This document shows, one piece after another, positions 29,403 through 38,281 of a DNA stretch of 42,620 nt; position 1 is the first letter of the stretch, and every line of letters starts with the position of its first letter. This stretch comes from TMED26 sp002694075. Its GTDB lineage: Bacteria > Pseudomonadota > Alphaproteobacteria > Thalassobaculales > Thalassobaculaceae. The stretch lies in assembly GCA_036160575.1 (NCBI GenBank), contig JAYYDT010000037.1, positions 1-42,620 of the forward strand. The letters are read 5' to 3'. The position numbers were made by a program, and so were the translations under genes. The notes beneath the pieces were generated by a model. The model had not been told where the DNA came from and did not search any database. It worked only from the letters and a program-made list of their open reading frames with translations.

Positions 29403-30911
29403 ATGGTCAGCGATGAAATCATTCCCAATGTAACGCCGCTCGAGACAGTCTCGGCGGCCCCCGAGTTTCGCCAACCGCCCCACAATATCCAGGCGGAGCA
29501 AGCGCTTCTGGGGGCCATCTTGATGAACAACCGCGCCTTTGAGAAAGTCACCGACTTTCTTGAAGCCAGCCACTTCTTCGATCCCGTTCACGCCCGTATT
29601 TACGAGGCCTGCGCACGCCTGATCGAACGTGGCCAAATCGCCAATCCGGTGACTTTGAAAAATATTTTCGACCAGGACGAGGGCTTGGCGCAGCTCAATG
29701 GCGCGCAATACCTAACCTCGCTGGTGCGGGCCGTGGTCACGGTCGTCAACGCCGAGGACTACGGCCATTTGATACGCGACTGTTATCTGCGCCGATCGCT
29801 GATCGACATCGGTGAGACGGTGGTCAACGACGCCTACGCCCATGACGCCGAGGACGATGCCGTCCAACAAATCGAGATCGCTGAAAGCAAGCTCTTCTCG
29901 CTGGCCGAGAGCGGCGTCGCCGAGGGTGGCTTCCGCCCCTTCGCCAGCGCGCTCGCCAGTTCCATCGAAATGGCCGAGGCCGCCTTCAAACGCGATGGCG
30001 GCTTGGCCGGCGTGTCGACGGGTCTGACCGATCTCGACCGCAAGCTAGGCGGGTTGCACCCCTCGGATTTGATTGTTCTGGCCGGTCGGCCGGCGATGGG
30101 CAAAACCGCGCTGGCGACCAATATCGCTTTCCACGTGGCAACCGCCGCCTTGGACGACCCCAAATTGGACAGGGAAGTGGTGGCGTTTTTTTCGCTGGAA
30201 ATGTCGGCCGAGCAATTGGCCACCCGGATTCTCGCCGAACAAACCGAGATTTCGTCGGAAAAAATCCGCCGCGGCGAGCTTTCCAACGATGATTTTCACA
30301 AATTGGTACGGGCCAGCCAACGCCTGGAGCGGGCGCCGCTGTACATTGACGACACGCCGGCCATCACCATCGCCCAATTGCGCACGCGGGTGCGCCGCTT
30401 GATGCGTCAACAGGGCCTGTCCTTGATCGTCGTCGACTATTTGCAATTGATGCGGCCGGGCGCCGGCGCGCGCGCCGACAACCGGGTGCAGGAAATCTCG
30501 GTGATCACCCAATCGCTGAAGGCCGTGGCCAAGGAGTTCAATGTTCCGGTGGTGGCGCTCTCCCAGCTCAGCCGGGCGGTCGAACAACGCGAGGACAAAC
30601 GCCCGGTGTTGGCCGATTTGCGCGAATCGGGTTCGATCGAGCAGGATTCCGACGTCGTCATGTTTGTCTTCCGCGAACAATATTATCTCGAGAAAGCCGA
30701 GCCGGTGCAGCGGGTTGACGAGAGCAGTGAAAAATTTCTCGACCGCCATGAAAAATGGGTGCAAATGTGCGAGAAAGCTTACGGCAAGGCTGAGGTCATT
30801 ATCGGCAAACAACGCCATGGCCCAACCGGCACCGCGGTGCTGCACTTCGAAGGTGCGACCACGCGCTTTTCAAACCATGTTGACGAGGACCATATCCCGG
30901 AGGTCCATTGA
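29403..30911 (+). CDS. dnaB: Replicative DNA helicase DnaB
   Basis: A 502-residue DnaB hexameric helicase. The N-terminal domain (about residues 22-130, HNIQAEQALLGAIL) binds primase, and the C-terminal RecA-like domain (about 195-495) has Walker A GRPAMGKT (228-235), Walker B LIVVDYLQLM and the arginine-finger region ADLRESGSIEQDSD. No intein or insertion. The start at 29403 has its best ribosome site, GGAGG, 17 bases away and inside a hairpin, which is unusual. The stop overlaps the TTG start of alr. Confidence 0.96.
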   Translation: MVSDEIIPNVTPLETVSAAPEFRQPPHNIQAEQALLGAILMNNRAFEKVTDFLEASHFFDPVHARIYEACARLIERGQIANPVTLKNIFDQDEGLAQLNGAQYLTSLVRAVVTVVNAEDYGHLIRDCYLRRSLIDIGETVVNDAYAHDAEDDAVQQIEIAESKLFSLAESGVAEGGFRPFASALASSIEMAEAAFKRDGGLAGVSTGLTDLDRKLGGLHPSDLIVLAGRPAMGKTALATNIAFHVATAALDDPKLDREVVAFFSLEMSAEQLATRILAEQTEISSEKIRRGELSNDDFHKLVRASQRLERAPLYIDDTPAITIAQLRTRVRRLMRQQGLSLIVVDYLQLMRPGAGARADNRVQEISVITQSLKAVAKEFNVPVVALSQLSRAVEQREDKRPVLADLRESGSIEQDSDVVMFVFREQYYLEKAEPVQRVDESSEKFLDRHEKWVQMCEKAYGKAEVIIGKQRHGPTGTAVLHFEGATTRFSNHVDEDHIPEVH

Positions 30912-32026
30912 GCCCTGCGTCCCCCGCCGCCTATCTGGAAGTCGATCTCGACGCGCTGCGCGCCAATTACCGGGCGCTGCGCGCGGCGGCGCCGCGGGCC
31001 ACCTGCGCCGGCGTGGTCAAGGCCGACGCCTATGGCCTCGGGCTGGCCCCGGTCGCGCGGGTTTTGGCCGACGAAGGCTGCACGGTGTTTTTCACCGCCA
31101 CCTTGGACGAGGCGCTGGCCCTGCGTCCGGTGGTCGGGCCGGCCCCGGTCATCGCGGTTTTGAACGGCTATTTCGAGTGCCAGCTGACCGAGTTCACAGC
31201 CCATGACCTGACGCCGGTGCTGAACGATCCAGGCCAGCTCGCCCGACGGCAAGCCGAATGCAATCGCCTCAATCAGGCGTTACCGGCCTTTTTGCACATC
31301 GACACCGGGATGAATCGGCTGGGCCTGTCGGCCGCCGAATTGGACCGTTTGGTCGAACGAACCGACGCCTTCAGCGGGCCGCGCTGGCAGGCGGTGATGT
31401 CCCATTTCGCCTGCGCCGATGTGCCCGAACATCCGCTCAATCGGCGGCAAGCCCGGCGCTTTCAGGCGGCCCGCGCCAAGCTGCCGGAGATGCCCGCGAG
31501 TTTCGCCAATTCAGCCGCCGTGCTCAGCGCCCCGACCACGCATTTCGACCTGGTGCGCCCTGGCATCGCGCTTTACGGCGGCGCGGCCTTGGTCGACCGC
31601 CCCAATCCCATGCAACCGGTGGTCCGGGTGATGGCGCCGGTGCTGCAAGTGCGCGAGGTTGAGCGCGACGACACCATTGGCTACGGCGCCACCGCCCGAG
31701 CCGCCCATGACACGGAAATCGCCTTGGTCGCCGCCGGCTACGCCGATGGCTATCCACGGGCCGCCAGCAACCGCGGGCATGTCGCGATTGGCGCGCATCT
31801 GGCCCCCATCATCGGGCGCGTGTCGATGGATATGCTGGCCGTCGATCTCAGCGACTTACCTCCCGGCGCGGTCGCCGTCGGCGACATGGTCGAGGTCCTC
31901 GGCCCCCGCGCCACCGTCGACGCCGCGGCCGACAGCGCCCAGACCATCGCCAATGACCTGTTGACCAACCTCGGCGGCCGCTACCGGCGCCGCTACCTTG
32001 GCGCCGCCGGGGAGCCTGGCGAATGA
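30908..32026 (+). CDS. alr: Alanine racemase
   Basis: A 372-residue fold-type III PLP enzyme that supplies D-alanine for peptidoglycan. PLP is bound by K38 in VVKADAYGLG. The second catalytic residue is Y259 in TIGYGATARA, on the opposite face, with the family motifs HIDTGMNRLG, RPGIALYG and GRVSMDMLAVD. The start is the unusual codon TTG at 30908, which overlaps the dnaB stop (TTGA) and has GGAGG 5 bases upstream; no in-frame ATG is available before the conserved N-terminus. Its own stop overlaps the next ATG (ATGA). Confidence 0.95.
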   Translation: MSPASPAAYLEVDLDALRANYRALRAAAPRATCAGVVKADAYGLGLAPVARVLADEGCTVFFTATLDEALALRPVVGPAPVIAVLNGYFECQLTEFTAHDLTPVLNDPGQLARRQAECNRLNQALPAFLHIDTGMNRLGLSAAELDRLVERTDAFSGPRWQAVMSHFACADVPEHPLNRRQARRFQAARAKLPEMPASFANSAAVLSAPTTHFDLVRPGIALYGGAALVDRPNPMQPVVRVMAPVLQVREVERDDTIGYGATARAAHDTEIALVAAGYADGYPRAASNRGHVAIGAHLAPIIGRVSMDMLAVDLSDLPPGAVAVGDMVEVLGPRATVDAAADSAQTIANDLLTNLGGRYRRRYLGAAGEPGE

Positions 32027-32796
32027 ACCCGCTCGCCGCCATCGGGCAAACCTTTCTGGGGTTCTTGGCCGCCATCGGGCGAGTCGCGTTGTTCACCGGC
32101 AACGCCGTGGCTCAGGCGGTGACACCGCCTTGGTACGGGCGTTTGATCCTCCGTCAAATGGTCGATATCGGCTATTACTCCCTGCCGGTGGTCGGCCTGA
32201 CCACCTTGTTTTCGGGTATGGTTTTGGCCCTGCAGAGCTATACCGGCTTCGCCCGGTTTTCCGCCGAGGGCGCGGTCGCGACGGTGGTCGTCCTGTCGAT
32301 GACGCGGGAACTGGGGCCGGTGTTGGCCGGCTTGATGGTCGCCGGCCGCATCGGCGCGGCGATCGCCGCCGAAATCGGCACCATGCGCGTCACCGAACAG
32401 ATCGACGCGCTGACCACCCTGTCGACCAACCCGTTCAAATACCTGGTCGCTCCGCGCCTGATCGCCGGCTTGTTGACCTTGCCGGTCCTGGTCCTGATCG
32501 GCGACATCATCGGGGTCTTCGGCGGCTATCTGGTCGGCGTCTACAAGCTCGATTTCAACGCCGCTACCTATCTCGCCCGCACCTTGGAATTCCTCGAGCC
32601 GATGGACGTGATTTCAGGCCTGGTCAAGGCCGCTTGTTTCGGCTTTTTGGTAACCTTAATGGGCTGCTACCACGGCTATAACTCGCGCGGCGGCGCCCAG
32701 GGGGTCGGCGCCGCCACCACCCACGCGGTGGTGTCGGCCTCGATCCTCATCTTGATCGCCAATTACGTGATCACCGAGCTGTTTTTCGCCCGGTGA
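32023..32796 (+). CDS. mlaE: MlaE-family ABC transporter permease
   Basis: A 257-residue permease of the MlaE/YrbE family, which moves phospholipids or other lipids between inner and outer membrane. An amphipathic N-terminal helix is followed by five or six membrane segments, with the signatures GMVLALQ, TRELGPVLAGLMVAGRIGAAIAAE as successive parts of the coupling region (about residues 66-120), and GCYHGYNSRGGAQGVG near the C-terminus. Coupled to alr by ATGA and followed by its ATPase after 16 bases. No MlaD, MlaC or MlaB gene is adjacent. Confidence 0.92.
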   Translation: MNPLAAIGQTFLGFLAAIGRVALFTGNAVAQAVTPPWYGRLILRQMVDIGYYSLPVVGLTTLFSGMVLALQSYTGFARFSAEGAVATVVVLSMTRELGPVLAGLMVAGRIGAAIAAEIGTMRVTEQIDALTTLSTNPFKYLVAPRLIAGLLTLPVLVLIGDIIGVFGGYLVGVYKLDFNAATYLARTLEFLEPMDVISGLVKAACFGFLVTLMGCYHGYNSRGGAQGVGAATTHAVVSASILILIANYVITELFFAR

Positions 32797-32812
32797 GCGG
32801 AGTCTTTCCCCA

Positions 32813-33595
32813 ATGACCGATCCCGCCGCGCCTAAAATCGCCCTTCACGGCCTGACCAAGAGCTTTGGCGCGAAACAGGTTTTGCGGGGCGTCGACCTTG
32901 AGGTTGGCCGTGCGGAGTCGGTGGTTGTGATTGGCGGTTCGGGCAGCGGTAAGTCGGTGCTGTTGAAATGCTTGCTCGGCCTCATGCCGGCCGACGCCGG
33001 CACTATCCAAATCGATGGCGAAACGGCCAGTGACATGGGCGCGGCGGCGCGCGCGCGCTTGATGACCAAATTCGGCATGTTGTTTCAGGGCGCGGCCTTG
33101 TTCGATTCCCTGCCGGTCTGGGAAAACGTCGCCTTCGGGCTGATCCAAGGGCGTGACATGGCGCGCGCGCAAGCGCGCGAAATCGCCCATGAGAAATTGG
33201 CCCAGGTCGGCTTGACCCCCGAGGTCGGCGCCCTCTACCCGGCGGAATTGTCGGGCGGCATGCAAAAACGCGTGGGCCTGGCCCGGGCCATCGCCGGCGA
33301 CCCGGAAATCGTCCTCTTGGATGAGCCGACCACCGGGCTCGACCCGATCATGGCCGATGTGATCAACGATCTGATTGTCAAATGTGTCGCCGAACTCGGC
33401 GCCAGCGCGGTGTCGATCACCCATGACATGGCCAGCGCGCGCAAGATCGCCAATCGGGTGGCCATGCTCTACGAGGGGCGAATTATCTGGCACGGCCCGA
33501 TCGACGACATCGACGCCAGTGGCAACCACTATGTCGACCAATTCATCCATGGCCGGGCCGAAGGGCCGATTGCCATGTCCATCGCGCGGCACTGA
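32813..33595 (+). CDS. mlaF: MlaF-family ABC transporter ATPase
   Basis: A 260-residue ABC ATPase. It has Walker A GGSGSGKS (41-48), a Q-loop MLFQGAALFDSL, the signature LSGGMQKRVGLARA, Walker B VLLDEPTTGLDP and a switch His in SITHDM. The FQGAALFDSL and GGMQKR variants are typical of the MlaF/Mkl subfamily that pairs with MlaE permeases. It completes a two-gene lipid transporter core; the periplasmic MCE partner must be encoded elsewhere. Confidence 0.93.
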   Translation: MTDPAAPKIALHGLTKSFGAKQVLRGVDLEVGRAESVVVIGGSGSGKSVLLKCLLGLMPADAGTIQIDGETASDMGAAARARLMTKFGMLFQGAALFDSLPVWENVAFGLIQGRDMARAQAREIAHEKLAQVGLTPEVGALYPAELSGGMQKRVGLARAIAGDPEIVLLDEPTTGLDPIMADVINDLIVKCVAELGASAVSITHDMASARKIANRVAMLYEGRIIWHGPIDDIDASGNHYVDQFIHGRAEGPIAMSIARH

Positions 33596-33607
33596 GCGGC
33601 TCCGGCG

Positions 33608-35014
33608 ATGGCCAAACGCACCAGCCAATATATCTGCCAAGCTTGCGGCGCGGTGTCCGCCAAATGGGCCGGTAAATGCGAGGCCTGCGGCGAATGGAAC
33701 AGCATGGTCGAGGAGGTTGTCGAAAGCGCCGCGCCGAAAGGCATTACGCCGCGCGGCGGCCGCCGCGTCGATCTCGTCGGATTGGCCGGCCAAGACACAC
33801 CGCCGGCCCGGCGGGTGAGCGGCCTGGCCGAGATCGACCGGGTTCTCGGCGGCGGTCTGGTGCCGGGCTCGGCGGTGCTGATCGGCGGCGATCCCGGCAT
33901 CGGCAAATCGACCCTCTTGCTGCAGGTGGTGGCGCGCCTCAGCAACGGCGGTGGCTGTGCCTACATCTCCGGCGAAGAGGCTGTCGACCAGGTGCGCATG
34001 CGGGCCGCCCGCCTGGGCGTCAGCGCGGCGCCGGTGGCCCTCGCCGCCAGTACCAATGTACGCGATATCCTGGCCACCCTGGACGCGCCCGACGGACCAT
34101 CGGTGGTGGTCATCGATTCGATCCAGACCATGTATGTGGATAGTTTGGATTCCGCCCCCGGCACGGTGGCGCAGGTCCGCGCCTCGGCTCAGGAACTGAT
34201 CCGTTTAGCGAAAAAACGCGGCATCGCGCTGTTGTTGGTCGGCCATGTCACCAAGGAAGGCACCATCGCCGGGCCGCGGGTGCTCGAACACATGGTTGAC
34301 ACGGTGCTCTATTTTGAAGGCGACCGCGGCCACCAATTCCGCATTCTACGCGGGGTTAAAAACCGTTTTGGTCCGACCGATGAGATCGGCGTTTTCGAGA
34401 TGACCGAAGGCGGTTTAATGGAGGTCCCCAACCCCTCGGCCTTGTTCCTCGCCGACCGCCGCGACGATGTTTCCGGCGCGGTGGTGTTCGCCGGCATGGA
34501 GGGCACCCGTCCGGTGTTGGTGGAAATTCAGGCGTTGGTCGCGCCGTCGCCGTTCGGCACACCGCGCCGCGCGGTGATTGGCTGGGACACCGGCCGTTTG
34601 GCCATGGTGACGGCGGTGCTGGAGGCGCGTTGCGGCCTCGAATTCGCCGGCCGCGATGTGTTTTTGAATGTCGCCGGCGGCCTGAAGATCAGCGAACCGG
34701 CGGCCGATTTGGCGGTCGCCGCGGCCTTGATTTCCTCGCTCACCGGCGTCGCCGCCCCGGCCGACACGGTGGTTTTCGGCGAAATCGGCTTGTCGGCCGA
34801 AGTGCGCGCCGTCGGGCAAAGCGAATCGCGGCTGAAAGAGGCCGCCAAACTCGGCTTCACCCGCGCCATTTTACCGGCCCGTCGGCGCGGCGCGGGGGGT
34901 GGGCTGGCCGGGCTCACGGTTGAGGAAATCGGCCAGGTTGGCGACTTGGCGGCGCCGTTTTTGGCGGCTGGCGAGGGAGGTGTCGTCGGCCGCCGCGTTG
35001 CCAAACCCGGCTAA
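33608..35014 (+). CDS. radA: DNA repair protein RadA
   Basis: A 468-residue RadA (Sms), a RecA-related helicase that drives branch migration in recombination. The N-terminal zinc finger has C10, C13, C24 and C27. The ATPase has Walker A GGDPGIGKST (93-102), the RadA-specific KNRFG motif (about residue 253), and a Lon-like C-terminal domain (about 290-450) with VVFGEIGLSAEVRAV. The length is normal. There is no clear ribosome site and only a 12-base gap after mlaF, so expression probably depends on the upstream genes. Confidence 0.95.
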   Translation: MAKRTSQYICQACGAVSAKWAGKCEACGEWNSMVEEVVESAAPKGITPRGGRRVDLVGLAGQDTPPARRVSGLAEIDRVLGGGLVPGSAVLIGGDPGIGKSTLLLQVVARLSNGGGCAYISGEEAVDQVRMRAARLGVSAAPVALAASTNVRDILATLDAPDGPSVVVIDSIQTMYVDSLDSAPGTVAQVRASAQELIRLAKKRGIALLLVGHVTKEGTIAGPRVLEHMVDTVLYFEGDRGHQFRILRGVKNRFGPTDEIGVFEMTEGGLMEVPNPSALFLADRRDDVSGAVVFAGMEGTRPVLVEIQALVAPSPFGTPRRAVIGWDTGRLAMVTAVLEARCGLEFAGRDVFLNVAGGLKISEPAADLAVAAALISSLTGVAAPADTVVFGEIGLSAEVRAVGQSESRLKEAAKLGFTRAILPARRRGAGGGLAGLTVEEIGQVGDLAAPFLAAGEGGVVGRRVAKPG

Positions 35015-35026
35015 AACGGATACCAC

Positions 35027-35716
35027 ATGACCATGGATGGCCTGCCGTTGAACCTCGCCGATATCTCGGTTGCCCTCATCTTACTGGTGTCGGCGCTGTT
35101 GGCCTTCGTGCGCGGGTTTTTCCGCGAGGTCATGGCCATCGCCGCCTGGGTCGGCGCCTTCTTCGTAGCGCTTTATGGGTTTACCCATGTTCAGCCCTAT
35201 GCCCGCGATCTGATCCCCATCGAAACCGTCGCCGATCTGGCCACCGGCGTCGGCTTGTTCGTGGTCGCGGTGGTGATCTTTTCGACCATCAGCCACGCCC
35301 TGGCGCGCGGCGTGAAGGACAGCGGCCTCGGCGCGGTCGACCGCTCTTTGGGGTTTGTCTTCGGTCTGGTGCGCGGCGCCGTCATCGTCTGTTTGATTTT
35401 CCTGATCATCCAATGGGCCATTGACGACGAACCCAAACCGCGTTGGATCGCCGAGGCGCGCGCCCTGCCGCTGGTGGAAAAAGGCGCCGAGATGTTGGTC
35501 GCCTTGGTGCCCGAGAACATCCGCAGCGACGCCGACCGCGCCGCCGCCGCCGCGCGCCGCAAAGCCGAGGATGAATTTAAGCAAAAAGCCTTGGAAAGAC
35601 TGACCAGCCCGCCACCGAAAGATACTAATACGAATAGCAATGCACCTGATCAAGAGAGTGGCTATACTGACGCACAACGCCGCGAAATGTTAAAGGCGAT
35701 CCGGGGGAATCAGTGA
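35027..35716 (+). CDS. cvpA: CvpA family membrane protein
   Basis: A 229-residue protein with four membrane segments in the first 130 residues, matching CvpA/colicin V production protein (LNLADISVALILLVSALLAF as the first segment, then ...FVRGFFREVMAIAAWVGAF). The last 80 residues form a charged Ala/Arg/Lys helix and a low-complexity tail. It is encoded directly before purF in many proteobacteria, as here, where its stop overlaps the purF GTG. CvpA is linked to envelope homeostasis. Two ATGs, at 35027 and 35033, are both possible starts. Confidence 0.9.
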   Translation: MTMDGLPLNLADISVALILLVSALLAFVRGFFREVMAIAAWVGAFFVALYGFTHVQPYARDLIPIETVADLATGVGLFVVAVVIFSTISHALARGVKDSGLGAVDRSLGFVFGLVRGAVIVCLIFLIIQWAIDDEPKPRWIAEARALPLVEKGAEMLVALVPENIRSDADRAAAAARRKAEDEFKQKALERLTSPPPKDTNTNSNAPDQESGYTDAQRREMLKAIRGNQ

Positions 35717-37185
35717 CAACCGAGCCGTATGTGGGCGCCGAGGGCGATGACCATCTCAACGAGGAATGCGCGGTTTTCGGCGTGTTTGGAGGGGTTGACG
35801 CCGGCGCGTTGACGGCGCTCGGCCTACACGCCCTACAACATCGCGGTCAGGAAGCCACCGGCATTGTCACCTTCGACGGCGAGCAGTTTCACGCCCACCG
35901 CGGCAACGGCCATGTCAGCGAGAATTTCGGCGCCCATTCCAATGGCAACGTCTCGCGGCTAAAAGGCGAGTCGGCGATTGGCCATAACCGCTATTCGACC
36001 TCGGGCGAGACCAATCAGCGTAATATCCAGCCCCTGTTCGCCGATTTTGAATTCGGCGGCATGGCGATTTGCCACAATGGCAACCTGACCAACGCCTTCC
36101 AATTGCGCCATGACCTGGTGCGGCGCGGCTGCCTGTTTCAATCGACCACCGACACCGAAACCATCGTCCACTTAATCGCGCGCAGCCATCAATCGACCGT
36201 CGACGACCGCATCGTCGACGCCTTGCATCAGGTCGAGGGGGCCTATTCCTTGGTCTGCCTGACCCAAAGGGCGATGATCGGTGTGCGCGACCCGCGCGGC
36301 GTGCGGCCGCTGGTGCTGGGCCGCTTGGGTGACACCCATATTCTGGCCTCGGAAACCTGCGCCTTGGACATCATTGGCGCCGAGTTCGTGCGCGACGTCG
36401 AGGCTGGCGAGATGGTGGTGATCAACGCCGAGGGCGTCACCTCGCTGTTCCCCTTCCGCGATCGGCCGCGGCGGTTTTGCATTTTCGAATACATCTATTT
36501 CGCCCGTCCCGACAGCATCGTCGAGGGCACCAGCGTCTATCGCGCGCGCCAAGCCATCGGCGCCGAATTGGCGAGTGAGGCCGGCGTGCCCGCCGATGTC
36601 ATCATCCCGGTGCCGGATTCCGGCGTGCCGGCGGCGCTTGGCTACGCCACCCAGGCGGGCATCCCCTTCGACCTTGGGATTATCCGCAACCATTATGTCG
36701 GTCGCACCTTTATCGAGCCCAGCGATTCGGTCCGCCATTTGGGCGTCAAGCTGAAGCACAACGCCAACCGCGCCATGGTCGAGGGCCAGCGGGTGGTGTT
36801 GGTCGACGATTCCATTGTGCGCGGCACCACCTCGACCAAGATCGTCGAAATGATCCGCGCCGCCGGCGCCCGCGAAGTACATATGCGCATCGCCAGCCCA
36901 CCGACCACCCATTCCTGTTTCTACGGGGTCGACACGCCCGAGCGCGACAAGCTGATGGCCGCCCGCATGTCAGTCGACGAAATGGCCGCCGCGATTGGCG
37001 TTGACAGCCTGGCCTTCATCTCCATCGACGGGCTGTACCGGGCGATGGGCCAAGCGGCCGGCCGTTCGGCCGACGACCCCGGATTTTGCGACGCCTGTTT
37101 CACCGGCGACTATCCGATCGCCCTGACCGACCAGGACAGCGACGCCGGCACCAACCAACTCTCGCTGCTGGCCGCCGCCTCTTAA
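35713..37185 (+). CDS. purF: Amidophosphoribosyltransferase (PurF)
   Basis: A 490-residue glutamine-dependent enzyme for the first step of purine synthesis. The start is GTG at 35713, overlapping the cvpA stop (GTGA). An 18-residue propeptide precedes the catalytic C19 (NEECAVFGVFGG), so the protein must self-process. The PRPP loop is VVLVDDSIVRGTTS (361-374). Cysteines C256, C402, C459 and C462 reproduce the spacing of the four 4Fe-4S ligands of the Bacillus subtilis enzyme (236, 382, 437, 440), so this is the oxygen-sensitive, cluster-containing type rather than the cluster-free E. coli type. Confidence 0.96.
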   Translation: MTTEPYVGAEGDDHLNEECAVFGVFGGVDAGALTALGLHALQHRGQEATGIVTFDGEQFHAHRGNGHVSENFGAHSNGNVSRLKGESAIGHNRYSTSGETNQRNIQPLFADFEFGGMAICHNGNLTNAFQLRHDLVRRGCLFQSTTDTETIVHLIARSHQSTVDDRIVDALHQVEGAYSLVCLTQRAMIGVRDPRGVRPLVLGRLGDTHILASETCALDIIGAEFVRDVEAGEMVVINAEGVTSLFPFRDRPRRFCIFEYIYFARPDSIVEGTSVYRARQAIGAELASEAGVPADVIIPVPDSGVPAALGYATQAGIPFDLGIIRNHYVGRTFIEPSDSVRHLGVKLKHNANRAMVEGQRVVLVDDSIVRGTTSTKIVEMIRAAGAREVHMRIASPPTTHSCFYGVDTPERDKLMAARMSVDEMAAAIGVDSLAFISIDGLYRAMGQAAGRSADDPGFCDACFTGDYPIALTDQDSDAGTNQLSLLAAAS

Positions 37186-37206
37186 AGCTGGCCAAGGAAG
37201 GTCCCC

Positions 37207-37911
37207 ATGACAGTTGATTTGAGCGGGCGCGTCGCTCTCGTCACCGGCGCGACACGGGGCATTGGCCGGGCCGTCGCCCTCGGCCTGGCGGCCGCCGGCG
37301 CCCATGTCGTCGCCGTCGCGCGCACGGTCGGCGGCCTGGAGGAACTGGACGACGCCATCCAAGCGGCCGGCGGCGCGGCCACCCTGGTGCCCCTCGACGT
37401 CACCGATGGCGACGGCGTCGACCGCATGGGCCAGGCGCTTTTCGAACGGTGGGGTCGGCTCGACAACCTGATCCTCAACGGTGGCGCGCTCGGTCAATTG
37501 GGCCCGATCGCCCATTACGACCCGAAGTTGTGGGACGAGGTCATGGCCGTCAACGTCAACGCCAATCAGCGCCTGGTGCGCAGTTTGGACCCCCTGCTCC
37601 GCCAATCGTCGGCGGCGCGGGTGATTTTCGTGACCTCCGGGGCGGCCATCGGCGAACGGCCCTATTGGGGCGCCTACGCCGCCAGCAAAGCGGCCTTGGA
37701 GGCGATGGCCCGCTCCTACGCCGGCGAGGTCAAGCAAACCGCCATCGCGGTCAACATCCTCGACCCCGGGGCGACTCGCACCGCCATGCGCGCCGCCGCC
37801 TATCCGGGCGAGGACCCGATGACCTTGAAAACGCCGGAAGACCTGGTGCCTCTGTTCCTCGCCCTCAGCGACCCGCACGATAGCCGCCATGGCGAACGGG
37901 TGGTGGCGTGA
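37207..37911 (+). CDS. Short-chain dehydrogenase/reductase
   Basis: A 234-residue classical SDR. It has the cofactor motif TGATRGIG (about residues 14-21), catalytic Ser in FVTSGAAIG and YAASK. The usual NNAG is replaced by LNGGA, as in some YciK/PhaB-like members. AAGGAAGG precedes the ATG. It is 21 bases after purF and may share its transcript. The substrate is not evident. It converges on the small membrane-protein operon with a 15-base gap. Confidence 0.88.
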   Translation: MTVDLSGRVALVTGATRGIGRAVALGLAAAGAHVVAVARTVGGLEELDDAIQAAGGAATLVPLDVTDGDGVDRMGQALFERWGRLDNLILNGGALGQLGPIAHYDPKLWDEVMAVNVNANQRLVRSLDPLLRQSSAARVIFVTSGAAIGERPYWGAYAASKAALEAMARSYAGEVKQTAIAVNILDPGATRTAMRAAAYPGEDPMTLKTPEDLVPLFLALSDPHDSRHGERVVA

Positions 37912-37926
37912 GCCACAACAGATCCG

Positions 37927-38268
37927 TCAGAGACACTCCAACAGAATAAAAAAGATGAAGACCCCGGCGGCGGCGGTTTTGAGGGCCGAAAAGGCCGCCA
38001 AAACCATGGCGATATAGCCGAGAAAACGTTTGCCCGCGCCAGCCCAGGCGGCGGCGTAGGCATGGCCGCTGCGGAACACGCCGACGGCGATGAACAGGTT
38101 GATCGGGATTGCCAAAAACCCAAGCGGCAGCGACAGCCACAGCACGTGTTGAAGGGTCAGAAACTGGACCGCGAGATCGAGGGCCCAGGAAAACCCAACG
38201 CCAAAACCCCAGAAGGCAACGACCAAGCGGATGTCACCGCGCCAAAACCGCGTGAGGAAACCGCTCAC
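37927..38268 (-). CDS. Small membrane protein, third tandem paralog
   Basis: A 113-residue protein with about three or four membrane segments. It starts with GTG at 38268 and begins FLTRFWRGDIRLVVAFWGFG, closely matching FIKRFWRGEVRLVIAFWVFG in the first gene of the trio (38690-39079). A second shared block is VGVFRSGHAY...KRFLGYIAMV, against VGILRSAKFY...KKALGYAAMI. The FWRGE...AFW motif at the cytoplasmic edge of the first segment is the family mark. It lies 13 bases after the middle paralog and ends the operon. Function unknown. Confidence 0.75.
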   Translation of the reverse strand: MSGFLTRFWRGDIRLVVAFWGFGVGFSWALDLAVQFLTLQHVLWLSLPLGFLAIPINLFIAVGVFRSGHAYAAAWAGAGKRFLGYIAMVLAAFSALKTAAAGVFIFFILLECL

Positions 38269-38281
38269 CGGGCGAGCCCCG

